From: Candidatus Bruticola papionis
Lineage (GTDB): Bacteria > Vulcanimicrobiota > Xenobia > Xenobiales > Xenobiaceae
Assembly (NCBI GenBank): GCA_002407045.1
Contig: DHKB01000011.1
Span: forward strand, 52,001 to 116,000
DNA: 64,000 bases
Reading direction: 5' to 3'
Below are positions 35,057 through 47,126 of the stretch, one piece after another. The notes under the pieces were generated by a model that was given only the letters and a program-made list of their open reading frames with translations, was not told where the DNA came from and made no database searches. Position numbers and translations under genes: made by a program. Every line of letters starts with the position of its first letter. Position 1 is the stretch's first letter.

Positions 35057-36148
35057 ATGCGTTATATTTGCTCAGAGTGCGGACATAAAGAGAGCATCAA
35101 TTCATTAAGATCGAAATGCCGCTGTGGCGGTTTATGGAAACTTGATTTTCAGCCACCTAAATTTGCCTTAAATGGTATTGATCAAAAAGAATGGAGCCTA
35201 TTTCGCTACCGTAAGTTTATGGCTCTGACTGACGAAAGTTGGCGTAATATTTCATTGGGCGAGGGTATGACGCCAATTGTACGTTTAAATAATGATGTTC
35301 TTCTCAAAATGGATTATTTTATGCCAACTCTTTCTTTTAAAGATCGAGGTGCAGTTGTACTAATTTCTCATTGTAAATCTATCGGAGTTACCAAAGTTGT
35401 CCAAGATAGTAGTGGAAATGCCGGAAACTCTATAGCAGCCTATTGCGCAAGAGCCAATATTGAATGTGAGATATTTGTTCCCGAAAACACTTCTCCCAAA
35501 AAAATTTCCATGATTAGAGCCCATGGAGCAAAGTGCACAGTTGTCCCCGGCAATCGAGACAATTGTGCCGAAGTATGCAGAGAAAAAGTTGAGAAAGAAG
35601 GAATTTACTACGCAAATCACGTTTACAATCCATTATTTTATGAAGGCACAAAAACCTATATATACGAAGTTTTCGAACAACTTAAGCGAATTCCGCACTA
35701 TTTAGTTATTCCTGTTGGGAATGGCACTCTATTTCTGGGAATAGTATCAGCTCTAGAACATCTAGTACACAGCGGCATGATAGATCAAATGCCACAAATT
35801 ATCGCTTTGCAAAGCCAGAATTGCGATCCTTTGTTTCAAGCCATGCAATGTCATTGCTTACTTCCGGCCTCTATAACACCTAAACCTACTATGGCAGAAG
35901 GCATAGCTATAGGTAAGCCCAAAAGAGGGCGCGAAATTTTAGAAATAAGTAGAAAATATAAAATTGACTTTGTGCATGCTCCTGAAGACAAAATATTATC
36001 AGCAAGAAATGCTTTAGCTGCTAAGGGCATATATTGTGAACATACTACAGCAGCCAACTATGCAGCCTACTTAGAATACTGTCGTTTGCATGGTCCTATA
36101 TCTGATTGTCTAATAACGATGTGTGGTGCGGGATTGAAATCAGATTAG
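35057..36148 (+). CDS. thrC: Threonine synthase
   Basis: A 363-residue fold-type II PLP enzyme converting O-phosphohomoserine to threonine. The N-terminal zinc-ribbon-like part (CSECGH...CRCGG) and LGEGMTPI are typical of the short bacterial/archaeal threonine synthases. The PLP lysine is K95 in LSFKDRGA, followed by DSSGNAGNSIAAY and VPVGNGTLF-like phosphate loops. A ribosome-binding AAGGGA precedes the ATG. No other threonine-pathway gene is adjacent, so it is an isolated biosynthetic gene. A related PLP lyase acting on another substrate cannot be wholly excluded. Confidence 0.87.
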   Translation: MRYICSECGHKESINSLRSKCRCGGLWKLDFQPPKFALNGIDQKEWSLFRYRKFMALTDESWRNISLGEGMTPIVRLNNDVLLKMDYFMPTLSFKDRGAVVLISHCKSIGVTKVVQDSSGNAGNSIAAYCARANIECEIFVPENTSPKKISMIRAHGAKCTVVPGNRDNCAEVCREKVEKEGIYYANHVYNPLFYEGTKTYIYEVFEQLKRIPHYLVIPVGNGTLFLGIVSALEHLVHSGMIDQMPQIIALQSQNCDPLFQAMQCHCLLPASITPKPTMAEGIAIGKPKRGREILEISRKYKIDFVHAPEDKILSARNALAAKGIYCEHTTAANYAAYLEYCRLHGPISDCLITMCGAGLKSD

Positions 36149-36168
36149 CGATGAAAGGATAACGAAAT

Positions 36169-37137
36169 TTATCCCGGCAAAACACGCTGGCCACTGCGCA
36201 ATTCTTGTTGGTAGGCGTAGGCATATACCACTTCAGCTCCCAGCAAAAAAACGATGGCCATAATATATAGCCAAGTCATTAAACCAACCAAATACCAAAT
36301 AGATCCGTAAAAAGCTGATACTTGACCAAAACGAACACCATATTCTAGATAGGCCAAACTAGACAATTTCCAAGCTATACCGGAAAAAGCTGCTCCGGGA
36401 ATTAAATAGCCTACAGGTAAAGACTCGGCTGGCAAAAGTCTATACATCATCAAAAATAATACGCTGGCTCCTAAAGGTACAAATATCCAGGAGACAATCC
36501 AATTCCAAATTAAGGCCTGATCTAAAGAAAATCCCATAAAAGAAGGTAAAGCAAAACTTGAAATAATATTTTGTACCAAAGTCATTAAGCCAGTAAAGGT
36601 TAAAAGGGCTATAAAAGCTAAGCCTGTTACTAAAATAAGATACATACTGACTAAATTGCTAGAAAACCAATTGCGTCTATCAGTTATATTCCAAACACGA
36701 TTTAAGCTATATTCCATAGATACGAACATGTGGCGACCAGACCACAGGCCTAAAATAACGGAAATAATTACATTACGTCCAATATGATCAGCCAGAACGG
36801 ATAATTCTTTTTCTACCCATTCGCTAGTAGCAGGCATCAGTTGCTGAATTAGTCCTACTGTATAAGCCAAACCACCCGATTCTTTTAAAGAAACCGAGCT
36901 GATTTGAGAAAAACCAGTGATAACTTGCTGATGGATCCAATCGATAGAAAAAATCCAACTAAAAAAAGAGACCAGAACCAAACACATGGGAAAGAGCGAA
37001 AGGAATGCGTAAAAGGCTATGCCTGCCGCTAAAAAAGTACAATCATTTCTGATAAAATTACGGATCACGTCGGCTAAAACCAAGAGCCAAAAGCGGCAAA
37101 CATGGCGCAACTGAGAGAATTTTCCTTCCTGTTCCAT
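36169..37137 (-). CDS. YihY/BrkB-family inner-membrane protein
   Basis: A 322-residue integral membrane protein with six hydrophobic helices. Family features include DCTFLAAGIAFYAFLSLFP near the start and WLYIMAIVFLLGAEVVYAY near the end. The family was once called RNase BN but is now regarded as a membrane protein of uncertain function, possibly a transporter or flippase. It follows pilT after 23 bp and is probably co-transcribed with whiA and both PilT-type genes. Confidence 0.87.
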   Translation of the reverse strand: MEQEGKFSQLRHVCRFWLLVLADVIRNFIRNDCTFLAAGIAFYAFLSLFPMCLVLVSFFSWIFSIDWIHQQVITGFSQISSVSLKESGGLAYTVGLIQQLMPATSEWVEKELSVLADHIGRNVIISVILGLWSGRHMFVSMEYSLNRVWNITDRRNWFSSNLVSMYLILVTGLAFIALLTFTGLMTLVQNIISSFALPSFMGFSLDQALIWNWIVSWIFVPLGASVLFLMMYRLLPAESLPVGYLIPGAAFSGIAWKLSSLAYLEYGVRFGQVSAFYGSIWYLVGLMTWLYIMAIVFLLGAEVVYAYAYQQELRSGQRVLPG

Positions 37138-37160
37138 CTCTGTCTACACCAAGCGAATTT

Positions 37161-38228
37161 TCAGTCTTCAAACAATTGATCGTGGTATTTAATAACCTCA
37201 ATGTCAGTACAATACTCTTCAGCTACACTCATAGAAATTTGTCTAGTGTGCAATAAATAAGCCAAATGTAAATCCAAAGTTTGCATACCTTCAGAGCGTC
37301 CCATCATTAAGAAACTGCGAATTTGCGAAGTTTTTCCCTCGCGAATAATGCCTGACATACTACTATTCATTAGCATAATTTCCATAGCGGCTACCCGTCC
37401 GCCACCATTGCACCTGGGAATAAGTTGTTGGCAAATAATGGCCTTAAGCGATCCAGAGAGCAAAGATCTCACTTGAGATTGCTCTTCAGGAGGGAAAATA
37501 TCTACTATGCGGGCTAAAGTTTGGGTTACAGAGCTAGTATGCAACGTAGCCAATACCAAGTGACCAGTTTCAGAGGCACGCAAAGCTTGATTTATAGTAT
37601 CTAAGTCGCGCATCTCGCCTACCATAAGCACATCTGGAGATTCACGCAAAGAAGCTTTCAAAGCGTCAGCAAAATTGTGAGCGTGTCGCCCTAACTCGCG
37701 CTGCTCCAAAAACGATTTAGCAATAGGATGAATAAATTCTATGGGATCTTCGACAGTAATAATGTGATCAGTACGAGTATAATTGATATGATTGAGCATA
37801 GCGGCCACAGTGGTAGACTTTCCACAACCAGTAGGGCCGGTGACCAAGACAAGACCTTTAGTAGATTCAGCAATATCTTTGAGAACTTTGGGCAACCCCA
37901 ACTTGCTCAAAGTAGGCACTTCGTTGGGAATTACGCGAAAAACGGCTCCGCGCCCACCGTAATGATTGAAAGCATTAACTCTAAAACGCGATAAGCCTGG
38001 ACAGTTATAGGCGAAATCGACGTCCCCCATAGTCAAAAAAGTTTGGTAGTCTTCCTCATTCATCAAGGGCAAAATCATCTCGGCTACCGCTTTGTCATCG
38101 AGTTCATCGATATCTAAAAAGTGAATTTTGCCTTGAATGCGCAATGCAGGACAACTATTTTCCTGAATGTGCAAATCGGAAGCGCCTTTTTCGACAGCTT
38201 GGCGCAACAAATTTTCTAAAGTCAGCAT
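37161..38228 (-). CDS. pilT: Type IV pilus retraction ATPase PilT
   Basis: A 355-residue hexameric ATPase that depolymerises type IV pili from the cytoplasmic side. Walker A is GPTGCGKST (131-139). The Asp box, the VEDPIEF and the Walker B DVLMVGEMRDLDTI are clear. The His box TGHLVLATLHTSS keeps both conserved His. The N-terminal GASDLHI is standard. It lies 3 bp after a second PilT-type gene. No pilin or assembly genes (pilB, pilC, pilM-Q) are in this window, so those must lie elsewhere. Confidence 0.92.
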   Translation of the reverse strand: MLTLENLLRQAVEKGASDLHIQENSCPALRIQGKIHFLDIDELDDKAVAEMILPLMNEEDYQTFLTMGDVDFAYNCPGLSRFRVNAFNHYGGRGAVFRVIPNEVPTLSKLGLPKVLKDIAESTKGLVLVTGPTGCGKSTTVAAMLNHINYTRTDHIITVEDPIEFIHPIAKSFLEQRELGRHAHNFADALKASLRESPDVLMVGEMRDLDTINQALRASETGHLVLATLHTSSVTQTLARIVDIFPPEEQSQVRSLLSGSLKAIICQQLIPRCNGGGRVAAMEIMLMNSSMSGIIREGKTSQIRSFLMMGRSEGMQTLDLHLAYLLHTRQISMSVAEEYCTDIEVIKYHDQLFED

Positions 38229-38231
38229 ATC

Positions 38232-39326
38232 TTAAAAATGTCCCCTATTGCGACTTAAATCTAAACGTGAGCCCAATTCTTTCTTGTCATGGCCATGATT
38301 AAGCGCTTCTTGGTAATCGACTTTACCTTCTTCTACCAAACGCAGCAGCTCATTATCCATTAAGCGCATACCTTTGTTGGTAGCAGCTTCAATAATACCC
38401 ACTAATTGGTGACACTTATTTTCGCGAATAATATTGGCTGTAGCTTCAGTATTAAGCATCATTTCTACAGCCGGAACTAATCCTTTGCCATCAGCTCTGG
38501 GCAAAAGTTGTTGCGAAATTACAGCGTTCAAGCTATCGGCCAGCATTGTACGCACTTGCCACTGTCCAGCAGCGGGAAAGGCGCTTATAACACGACTTAT
38601 GGTATGAGTAGCCGAAGTAGTAGGCATAGTTCCTAACACTAAGTGGCCCGTTTCGGCAGCCGTTATTGCCAATTGGATAGTTTCTAAATCGCGTAATTCT
38701 CCTATAACGATAACATCAGGATCTTCACGCAATGCCGCTGTCAAAGCACGTTGGAAATCATAAACATGAACGCCTACTTGACGCTGTACTATCATAGCCA
38801 TGTTGTTAGTATGTATATATTCGATAGGATCCTCTATCGTAATCATATGTACAGCCCGATTGTCATTTATATAACGACACATGGCTGCCAAAGTGCTAGT
38901 TTTACCACAGCCAGCCGGTCCAGTAATTAAAACTAAGCCATTTCGATTGGTAGTTAAAGAGGCTATTTGCTCGGGCAAATTTAGCTCGGCAATAGTCGGC
39001 GGAGTCCAAGGAATAAGCCTAAAGACAACAGACAAACCGCGACTTTGAATATATGTATTGCAACGAAAACGCGTTGGCCCGACCCCTTCTACGTCCTCTT
39101 CATAAGCAAAATCTAAACTACATTCATTTTGAAAGCGCTCGTACTCTAATTCGGTAAGCGCTTCTTGCAAAATTCCATCAATTTCTTCAGATTCTACAGC
39201 TGGCATATCTAAAGGCACTAAACGACCGTAAAGACGCACAGCAGGCGGATATCCGGAAGCTAAAAGCAAATCCGAACCGTCAGCTTTAATAATTTCAGAC
39301 AAACATTTATTTAAAGAAATAGTCAT
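38232..39326 (-). CDS. PilT/PilU-like secretion ATPase paralogue
   Basis: About 364 residues from the ATG at 39326. The frame could begin 21 codons earlier at a TTG, but family members start near MTISLNKCLSEI. Walker A is GPAGCGKTS, Walker B is DVIVIGELRDLETI. The His box reads TGHLVLGTMPTTSATHT, so the second family His (TLHT) is Pro here. That His supports ATPase function in PilT. The paralogue may therefore be a PilU-like helper needing PilT, which fits its place immediately upstream of pilT. The charged C-terminus also differs from that of PilT. Confidence 0.8.
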   Translation of the reverse strand: MTISLNKCLSEIIKADGSDLLLASGYPPAVRLYGRLVPLDMPAVESEEIDGILQEALTELEYERFQNECSLDFAYEEDVEGVGPTRFRCNTYIQSRGLSVVFRLIPWTPPTIAELNLPEQIASLTTNRNGLVLITGPAGCGKTSTLAAMCRYINDNRAVHMITIEDPIEYIHTNNMAMIVQRQVGVHVYDFQRALTAALREDPDVIVIGELRDLETIQLAITAAETGHLVLGTMPTTSATHTISRVISAFPAAGQWQVRTMLADSLNAVISQQLLPRADGKGLVPAVEMMLNTEATANIIRENKCHQLVGIIEAATNKGMRLMDNELLRLVEEGKVDYQEALNHGHDKKELGSRLDLSRNRGHF

Positions 39327-39391
39327 TTCGTCCCGATTTTCTAGCCTTTTTTTCGCTCTTCCTTTGCTAAAGCGGAGTCGCCAAGCCAAAG

Positions 39392-40477
39392 TCAGATTAT
39401 TTCAAAATCTTCCGAATTAGGCTCACCCAATTTTTTACTGAGCGCCTCCAGCTTAGACAATTTACGACTTAAAGTTGTGCGCGGTATGTTAGGCTCAAAC
39501 ATCGCTCCTAATTCGCGCAAAGAAGCTTCCGGATTATCTAGCCTAGCCAAAGCTATACTTTGCAAATCAGAGGGCAAAGAAACCAAAACCCCTTCCCTTT
39601 GCAATAAGCGCAAACAACCTATTTGGCGCACAGAAGCTAAACTAGAACGAGCCATATTGGCACTTTCGGCGTTCACTCGCCTTCTAACATCGTTGCGCGT
39701 TTCTTTCAGAGCCAAAACTTCCTCAAAGTTTAATCTAGCCGAATTTGCCCCCATAATACTTAGAGTTTCAGCTATATCTAAAGCTCTTTTCAAAGTTACT
39801 ACCCAAGTTCGACGCCGTTTACTTAAAGAAGGCTTTACTCCATCGAGCCTCAAGCAAACAGAAGCTCTTTCAGCCAGGGCACGGCTCGGTAAAGCCAATT
39901 CTAAGCAATACTCTTTGTGTGGATCGCTTATTGAGCCAAAAGCCAAAAATAATCCACTCAACCAATGGCGGCGACAACACAAATTTAAAGTTAAAGTTTT
40001 GCCTCCAACAGGGACACTTTCGTTTTTTCCATTGTCATCCACACCTAAGTCGCTTTTGGCTTGACCGGCGGGCGAAACCCAAAAACGCAAATCACGTTCA
40101 GTATTGGGCAAATTCAGCAAATCTTCCCTAAGAAATTGTAGGCAACGTCTAGTTTTGCCAAGTTTTGGCTCTTCCATAAGTTTGATGATGTAATGACATT
40201 TTTCCCCGACATTTGCTGGCCCATCTTGACCATCTCCCCCAACCGATGGAGATGCCGAACGCGTCCACAAAAATTCTAAATCAAAGCTACGCAAAATTTT
40301 AATAGCGAAACCAGCTACATCCAAGGAGTTGAAACGTAAGACAGGACCATCATAAACCTGATAAGTTCGAGCAGCCTCCATAAAAGCAGCCAAAATATAG
40401 CGACGGCAGCAAATTTTGGGACGACTATGAGTAATTTCCGAACGAACTTCCGATGAAAAAGAGTTGTCTTTATACAT
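39392..40477 (-). CDS. whiA: WhiA-family DNA-binding regulator
   Basis: About 361 residues. The N-terminus (SFSSEVRSEITH, CCRRYILAAFMEAAR) matches the WhiA LAGLIDADG-like domain. The C-terminal helix-turn-helix (QSIALARLDNPEASLRELGA, then LSRKLSKLEALSKKLG) is diagnostic. WhiA controls division or sporulation genes in Gram-positive bacteria. I prefer the ATG at 40477 to one at 40504, because the latter abuts the T-run of the gyrA terminator and has no ribosome-binding site. The middle part is less conserved than usual. It heads a probable operon with two PilT-type ATPases and the YihY gene, an uncommon linkage. Confidence 0.85.
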   Translation of the reverse strand: MYKDNSFSSEVRSEITHSRPKICCRRYILAAFMEAARTYQVYDGPVLRFNSLDVAGFAIKILRSFDLEFLWTRSASPSVGGDGQDGPANVGEKCHYIIKLMEEPKLGKTRRCLQFLREDLLNLPNTERDLRFWVSPAGQAKSDLGVDDNGKNESVPVGGKTLTLNLCCRRHWLSGLFLAFGSISDPHKEYCLELALPSRALAERASVCLRLDGVKPSLSKRRRTWVVTLKRALDIAETLSIMGANSARLNFEEVLALKETRNDVRRRVNAESANMARSSLASVRQIGCLRLLQREGVLVSLPSDLQSIALARLDNPEASLRELGAMFEPNIPRTTLSRKLSKLEALSKKLGEPNSEDFEII

Positions 40478-40510
40478 TATCTCTGCCGAAATTGTAAGCT
40501 CCATTAAAAA

Positions 40511-40537
40511 ATAAGAGCGCTGCAGCAGCGCCCTTAT
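40511..40537 (-). terminator. Terminator of the gyrBA operon
   Basis: The stem ATAAGGGCGCTGC/GCAGCGCTCTTAT (one mismatch) is followed by TTTTTT on the minus strand. Confidence 0.75.
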
Positions 40538-40578
40538 AAAAAACGATTGCTAAGAGTTAGCACTTGAGGCTGCTCTTT

Positions 40579-43344
40579 TTACTCTTCTTTCACAGAATCG
40601 TCCTCTGCTTCATCAAAGCTTTCTTCCGGCAAATTCTCATAAAAATCATCATAATCTTCGCCTTCATGAATAGCTCCATCAGCTTCCTGATCCGATTCTT
40701 GTGAATCTTCTGTACCTAAAGCAGTCACTCCCTCAAGATCATCTTCAAGAGGAATTTTATCTTCCTCTTCATCTTTAGTCACTACATAGGAAGCTCTAAT
40801 TACCTTATCTCCCTCGGCGACATTGATAACTTTAACACCTCCAGCAATACGATGGCGCAAGCTTATACCTTTAACAGAAATGCGCACCACTACGCCTTGA
40901 GAAGTGGAAATCATGATCTGATCTTGAGCTTCTACTATAAGAGCAGCAGCTACTGGGCCGATCTTTTCACTGATAGCCATACCTATCACGCCTTGGCCGC
41001 GCCTACCTTTGACATTAAATTCATCAAGCTTGATGCGTTTTCCAAAGCCATTTTCGGTAATAATTACCAACTCACTTCCGTGAGTATCTGAAGTAAGGGC
41101 AGCGATTTTGTCTTCAGCGCGTAAAGAAATGCTCTTAACGCCTATAGAAGTTCGTCCCTGTTGACGTACAGATTCTTCAGAAAAACGTAAAACACGCCCA
41201 TTTTTAGTGACAATAAAGAGTGAATGGCCAGGAGCGACTTCATCTTGAGTCGAGCTGTCTTCTTCGAGATCGTCACTTTCTGCCAATTCGCCTTCCGCTT
41301 CTAAACCTTGAACAGGCTCAGAAGTTAAATCGTTATCAACTTCAATTTCTTCAGAATCTATATTTTCTTCACAACCGGAAGCTGAATATATAGCCGTAGC
41401 TAGCTCGTCACCTTCTCTTATAATTAGAGCCTTTTTGCCCTTGGAAGGCACGCGCAAGAACTGACTTAAAGAAGTCCTCTTTACGTAACCGTAACTAGTA
41501 ATAGTAATGATACTACCTTGAGTGAGAGAAGACTCCAAGGGAATTACAGCTACAACTTTTTCTCCTGGCTCTAAGCTCAGTAGGTTCACTAAAGCAGTGC
41601 CCATAGAGGCTCGTTTATTGCTAGGCAATTCATAAACTTTCAAACGATGGACTCTAGCTTTATTAGTGAAGAAAAGCAATACATCATGAGCCCTACAGGT
41701 GAAAAGTTGCTCCAAAGAGTCGTCAGCTTTCAACTTGAGGGAACTACGTCCGCGACCTCCGCGACCTTGAGTTCTGTATTGGGACAAACTAACACGCTTG
41801 GCGTAACCACTACCAGAAATAGTCACTACCATTTGTTCATTGCTGATCAAATCTTCAATATCTATTTCTTCACCTTCAGAAGAAAGAATACGAGTTCTCC
41901 TTGCATCAGAGTAGCGAGCTTGAATTTGCAGCAATTCATCTTTTATGACGCCGTCAATTTTATGTACATCAGCTAAAAGACTCTGGCAATAAGCAATAGT
42001 TTTCAGCAAATTGTCATGTTCGGTAGAGAATTTTTCGTATTCCAAACCGGTAAGCTTTTGCAAACGCATATCCAAAATAGCTTGAGCTTGAATCTCACTA
42101 AAGTTATAGCGCTCTATCAAACTGATTCTGGCTCTGTCGACGTCGGAAGAGTTTTCAATTAACTCTATTATTTCGTCAATATGGTTGAGAGACTCTAAAA
42201 TAGCCTGAACTATATGATCGCGAGCTAAAGCCTTGTCGAGTTCATATTGAGTACGCCTGCGCACTACGCTACGCCTATGCTCAACGTAACAAGACAAAAC
42301 TTCTTTCAAAGTGAGCAAACGCGGAACATCATTGACCAAAGCCAACATAATGACGCTGTAATTGGATTGCAAGCGAGTATGAGTCAGCAAACGATTGAGC
42401 ACAACTTTGGCATTGGCATTAGCAGCCAGTTCTATCACAATACGAATACCTTTGCGACTAGACTCGTCACGCAAATCGGTAATGCCAGTCAAAGTTCCGT
42501 CGTTTACCTTAGCAGCAATTTCCTCGACCATTCTGGCCTTATTTACTTGGTAAGGAATTTCAGTAACAATGATAGCTTGCTTGCCGGGACGTACTTCTTC
42601 AAAAGAAGTTACTGAGCGTACTTTTATGCTGCCTCGTCCTGAGGAATAGGCGTCGCGAATACCGTTTTGACCACAAATAACAGCTCCAGTAGGAAAATCT
42701 GGACCTGGGATATAGAGCATAAGATCGTCTAAGCTAATCTCAGGGTCGTCCAAATAAGCCAAAATACCGTTAATAACCTCACGCAAATTGTGCGGTGGTA
42801 TTTTTGTGGCCATACCTACAGCAATGCCCTCTGAACCATTGATAATTAAATTGGGCAAGAGAGCAGGTAAAACTACCGGTTCTTGAGTGGAATTATCAAA
42901 GTTGGGGCGCCAATCAACCGTATTTTTGCCCAAATCACGGATCATTTCCATAGAAATGCGAGCCAGCTTGGCCTCGGTATAACGCATATGAGCTGGTGAA
43001 TCTCCATCAATGGAACCGAAGTTTCCCTGCGGAGCTACCAAGGGATAGCGCATATTGAAAGGCTGAGCCAAACGCACCATAGCATCATACACGGAAGAAT
43101 CTCCGTGAGGATGATAACGAGCCAGAACGTTTCCTACTGTAGAAGCCGACTTGCGAAATTTCTTATCAGGAGTTATGCGCTCTTCAAACATTGTATAAAT
43201 AATGCGTCTATGCACAGGCTTAAAACCATCGCGCACATCGGGAAGAGCTCTGGCTATAATAACGCTCATGGCGTAATCTACATAAGCTTCTTTCATGCCC
43301 TCTTCAATAGGCATAGAAACTATCTTCTGGCGTTTTTCTTCCAT
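40579..43344 (-). CDS. gyrA: DNA gyrase subunit A (full length)
   Basis: About 921 residues. The N-terminal cleavage domain has [20 protein letters not shown] (quinolone region) and the active-site Tyr in [10 protein letters not shown]. The coiled-coil gate follows to about 500. The C-terminal beta-pinwheel carries the GyrA box QGRGGRG, so it can wrap DNA and introduce negative supercoils with GyrB. An acidic insertion (about 665-715) and an acidic tail of about 80 residues are unusual. The ATG at 43344 has AAGGAA upstream; a TTG two codons earlier is less likely. It is the third gene of gyrB-gyrA'-gyrA. Confidence 0.95.
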   Translation of the reverse strand: MEEKRQKIVSMPIEEGMKEAYVDYAMSVIIARALPDVRDGFKPVHRRIIYTMFEERITPDKKFRKSASTVGNVLARYHPHGDSSVYDAMVRLAQPFNMRYPLVAPQGNFGSIDGDSPAHMRYTEAKLARISMEMIRDLGKNTVDWRPNFDNSTQEPVVLPALLPNLIINGSEGIAVGMATKIPPHNLREVINGILAYLDDPEISLDDLMLYIPGPDFPTGAVICGQNGIRDAYSSGRGSIKVRSVTSFEEVRPGKQAIIVTEIPYQVNKARMVEEIAAKVNDGTLTGITDLRDESSRKGIRIVIELAANANAKVVLNRLLTHTRLQSNYSVIMLALVNDVPRLLTLKEVLSCYVEHRRSVVRRRTQYELDKALARDHIVQAILESLNHIDEIIELIENSSDVDRARISLIERYNFSEIQAQAILDMRLQKLTGLEYEKFSTEHDNLLKTIAYCQSLLADVHKIDGVIKDELLQIQARYSDARRTRILSSEGEEIDIEDLISNEQMVVTISGSGYAKRVSLSQYRTQGRGGRGRSSLKLKADDSLEQLFTCRAHDVLLFFTNKARVHRLKVYELPSNKRASMGTALVNLLSLEPGEKVVAVIPLESSLTQGSIITITSYGYVKRTSLSQFLRVPSKGKKALIIREGDELATAIYSASGCEENIDSEEIEVDNDLTSEPVQGLEAEGELAESDDLEEDSSTQDEVAPGHSLFIVTKNGRVLRFSEESVRQQGRTSIGVKSISLRAEDKIAALTSDTHGSELVIITENGFGKRIKLDEFNVKGRRGQGVIGMAISEKIGPVAAALIVEAQDQIMISTSQGVVVRISVKGISLRHRIAGGVKVINVAEGDKVIRASYVVTKDEEEDKIPLEDDLEGVTALGTEDSQESDQEADGAIHEGEDYDDFYENLPEESFDEAEDDSVKEE

Positions 43345-43357
43345 AACCAACTATTCC

Positions 43358-44950
43358 TTAATTCTCGCTCTCAACATCTTTTGCATAGTCAATTTCATCG
43401 TTATCGGAAGGAACATCTTCAGCAGCAAAATTTTCGTCTTGCTCAGCTTTCTCTTTAAGCTCTATCTCTTCTTCGAGCAAAGTATTGTCAAAATTGACAA
43501 TGCGACTACGCCGTTCATCTTGATAACGAGCTTTAACGTCTAAAAGCTCATTGACGATAACTTGACTCATCTTATCATGATCGCTCAAAAGGCCCTCTAA
43601 AAATTCGATAGCCTTGAGAAGCTGATTCTTTTCATCCTCAAGCTTGTCATGTTCTAGGTGAGTAAGTTTTTGCAAACGCATATCCAAAATAGCCTGAACT
43701 TGAATATCGCTAAAAGAATATCTACTTTTTAGTCCAGCTTTAGCTTCATCTACAGAGGACGAAGCTTTGATAAGCGCAATAATTTCATGAATATCAGCTA
43801 AAGCAATTAGCAAACCTTCAACTATATGAATCCTAGCTTTGGCTTTAGCTAAGTCATATTCGGTACGTCTGGTAACTACATTGAAACGGTGTTCGATGAA
43901 GCAATTGAGAGCTTCTTTTAAGTTGAGAATCTTAGGAGCATTATCTACTAAGGCTAATATGATAATTCCGTAAGTTGTCTCTAAATTAGTATGAGTAAAT
44001 AAATCGCGCTCTGTTTGCTCAGGATCGGCCTTCTTCTTAAGTTCGAAAACAATGCGCAATCCTTTGCGACTCGATTCGTCACGTAAATCGTAAACACCGT
44101 TAATCTTTTTATCCTTAATAGCCTGAGCCGCTCTTTCTACCAAAGCAGCTTTATTGACCATATAAGGAATTTCATCAACAACTATAGCGATGCGTCCGTC
44201 TATCTCTTCGCGATGGGTAACTGAGCGCAATAAGATCTTGCCCCTACCGGAAGCGTAAGCTTTTTTGATACCGGCATTGCCAACAATTAAAGCACCAGTG
44301 GGAAAATCCGGACCTTTGATATATTCCATCAAAGCATCAGTGCTTATATCCTTATCCTTAATAAGGGCAATACAACCGTCGATAATTTCTCCTAAGTTGT
44401 GAGGAGGAATACGACAAGACATACCTACGGCTATACCTTCAGAACCATTGATAAGCAAATTGGGAATAACCAAAGGCAAAACTTCTGGCTCTTGGGTAGA
44501 ATTATCGAAATTGGGACGCCAATCTACTGTATCTTTACCCAAATCGCGCACAGTTTCCATGGCTATGCGAGAAAGTTTGGCTTCTGTGTAGCGCATACTG
44601 GCTGCCGGATCGCCATCAACCGATCCGAAATTTCCTTGCGGCCATACTAAAGGATAGCGCATATTGAAAGGCTGAGCCAAACGTACCATCGCATCATAAA
44701 CTGCAGAATCACCATGAGGATGATAACGAGCAATTACGTTACCTACTGTAGCTGCCGATTTACGGAATTTGCGATCAGGAGTAATGTGCTCCTCAAACAT
44801 AGTGTAAAGGATACGTCTATGTACAGGCTTAAAACCGTCGCGGGCGTCAGGAAGAGCCCTAGCTACAATTACGCTCATAGCGTAATCGACATAAGCCTCT
44901 TTCATTTCATCTTCAATAGGGGCCGGAGTAACGGCAATTCTATTTTCCAT
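43358..44950 (-). CDS. GyrA paralogue lacking the C-terminal DNA-wrapping domain
   Basis: A 530-residue protein that matches full-length GyrA closely from the start ([20 protein letters not shown]) through the quinolone region ([10 protein letters not shown]), the catalytic Tyr ([10 protein letters not shown]) and the coiled-coil C-gate. It ends at about residue 480 and has an acidic tail in place of the pinwheel; there is no GyrA box. The frame ends at a proper stop and its own AAGGAG precedes the ATG, so it looks like a real gene rather than a broken one. It could form GyrA/GyrA' heterodimers, or act as a topoisomerase IV-like relaxing subunit with GyrB. It lies between gyrB and gyrA, 13 bp upstream of the gyrA ATG. 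Confidence 0.9.
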   Translation of the reverse strand: MENRIAVTPAPIEDEMKEAYVDYAMSVIVARALPDARDGFKPVHRRILYTMFEEHITPDRKFRKSAATVGNVIARYHPHGDSAVYDAMVRLAQPFNMRYPLVWPQGNFGSVDGDPAASMRYTEAKLSRIAMETVRDLGKDTVDWRPNFDNSTQEPEVLPLVIPNLLINGSEGIAVGMSCRIPPHNLGEIIDGCIALIKDKDISTDALMEYIKGPDFPTGALIVGNAGIKKAYASGRGKILLRSVTHREEIDGRIAIVVDEIPYMVNKAALVERAAQAIKDKKINGVYDLRDESSRKGLRIVFELKKKADPEQTERDLFTHTNLETTYGIIILALVDNAPKILNLKEALNCFIEHRFNVVTRRTEYDLAKAKARIHIVEGLLIALADIHEIIALIKASSSVDEAKAGLKSRYSFSDIQVQAILDMRLQKLTHLEHDKLEDEKNQLLKAIEFLEGLLSDHDKMSQVIVNELLDVKARYQDERRSRIVNFDNTLLEEEIELKEKAEQDENFAAEDVPSDNDEIDYAKDVESEN

Positions 44951-44982
44951 GAGTTCTCCTTAGAATTTCGAGGCTTGCAAAC

Positions 44983-47001
<2,019 letters not shown>

Positions 47002-47126
47002 CTAAAAAAACCTCCAAAAATACTAAAGAAAAAATGCTCATTTCCAAAAAAACAGAGCCCAAAATATTCTTTTATCAACTAAATTTCAGTATTTATATTT
47101 TAGCAAAAAAATAAGTTAATATCTTT

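Noticed and set aside
43358..44950. Frameshifted or broken gyrA
   Set aside because: It has its own ribosome-binding site, a normal stop, an acidic tail of its own, and an intact full-length gyrA follows.
43358..44950. Canonical ParC
   Set aside because: It is far closer to the neighbouring GyrA than expected for ParC and lacks any C-terminal blade domain; a ParC-like role remains possible.
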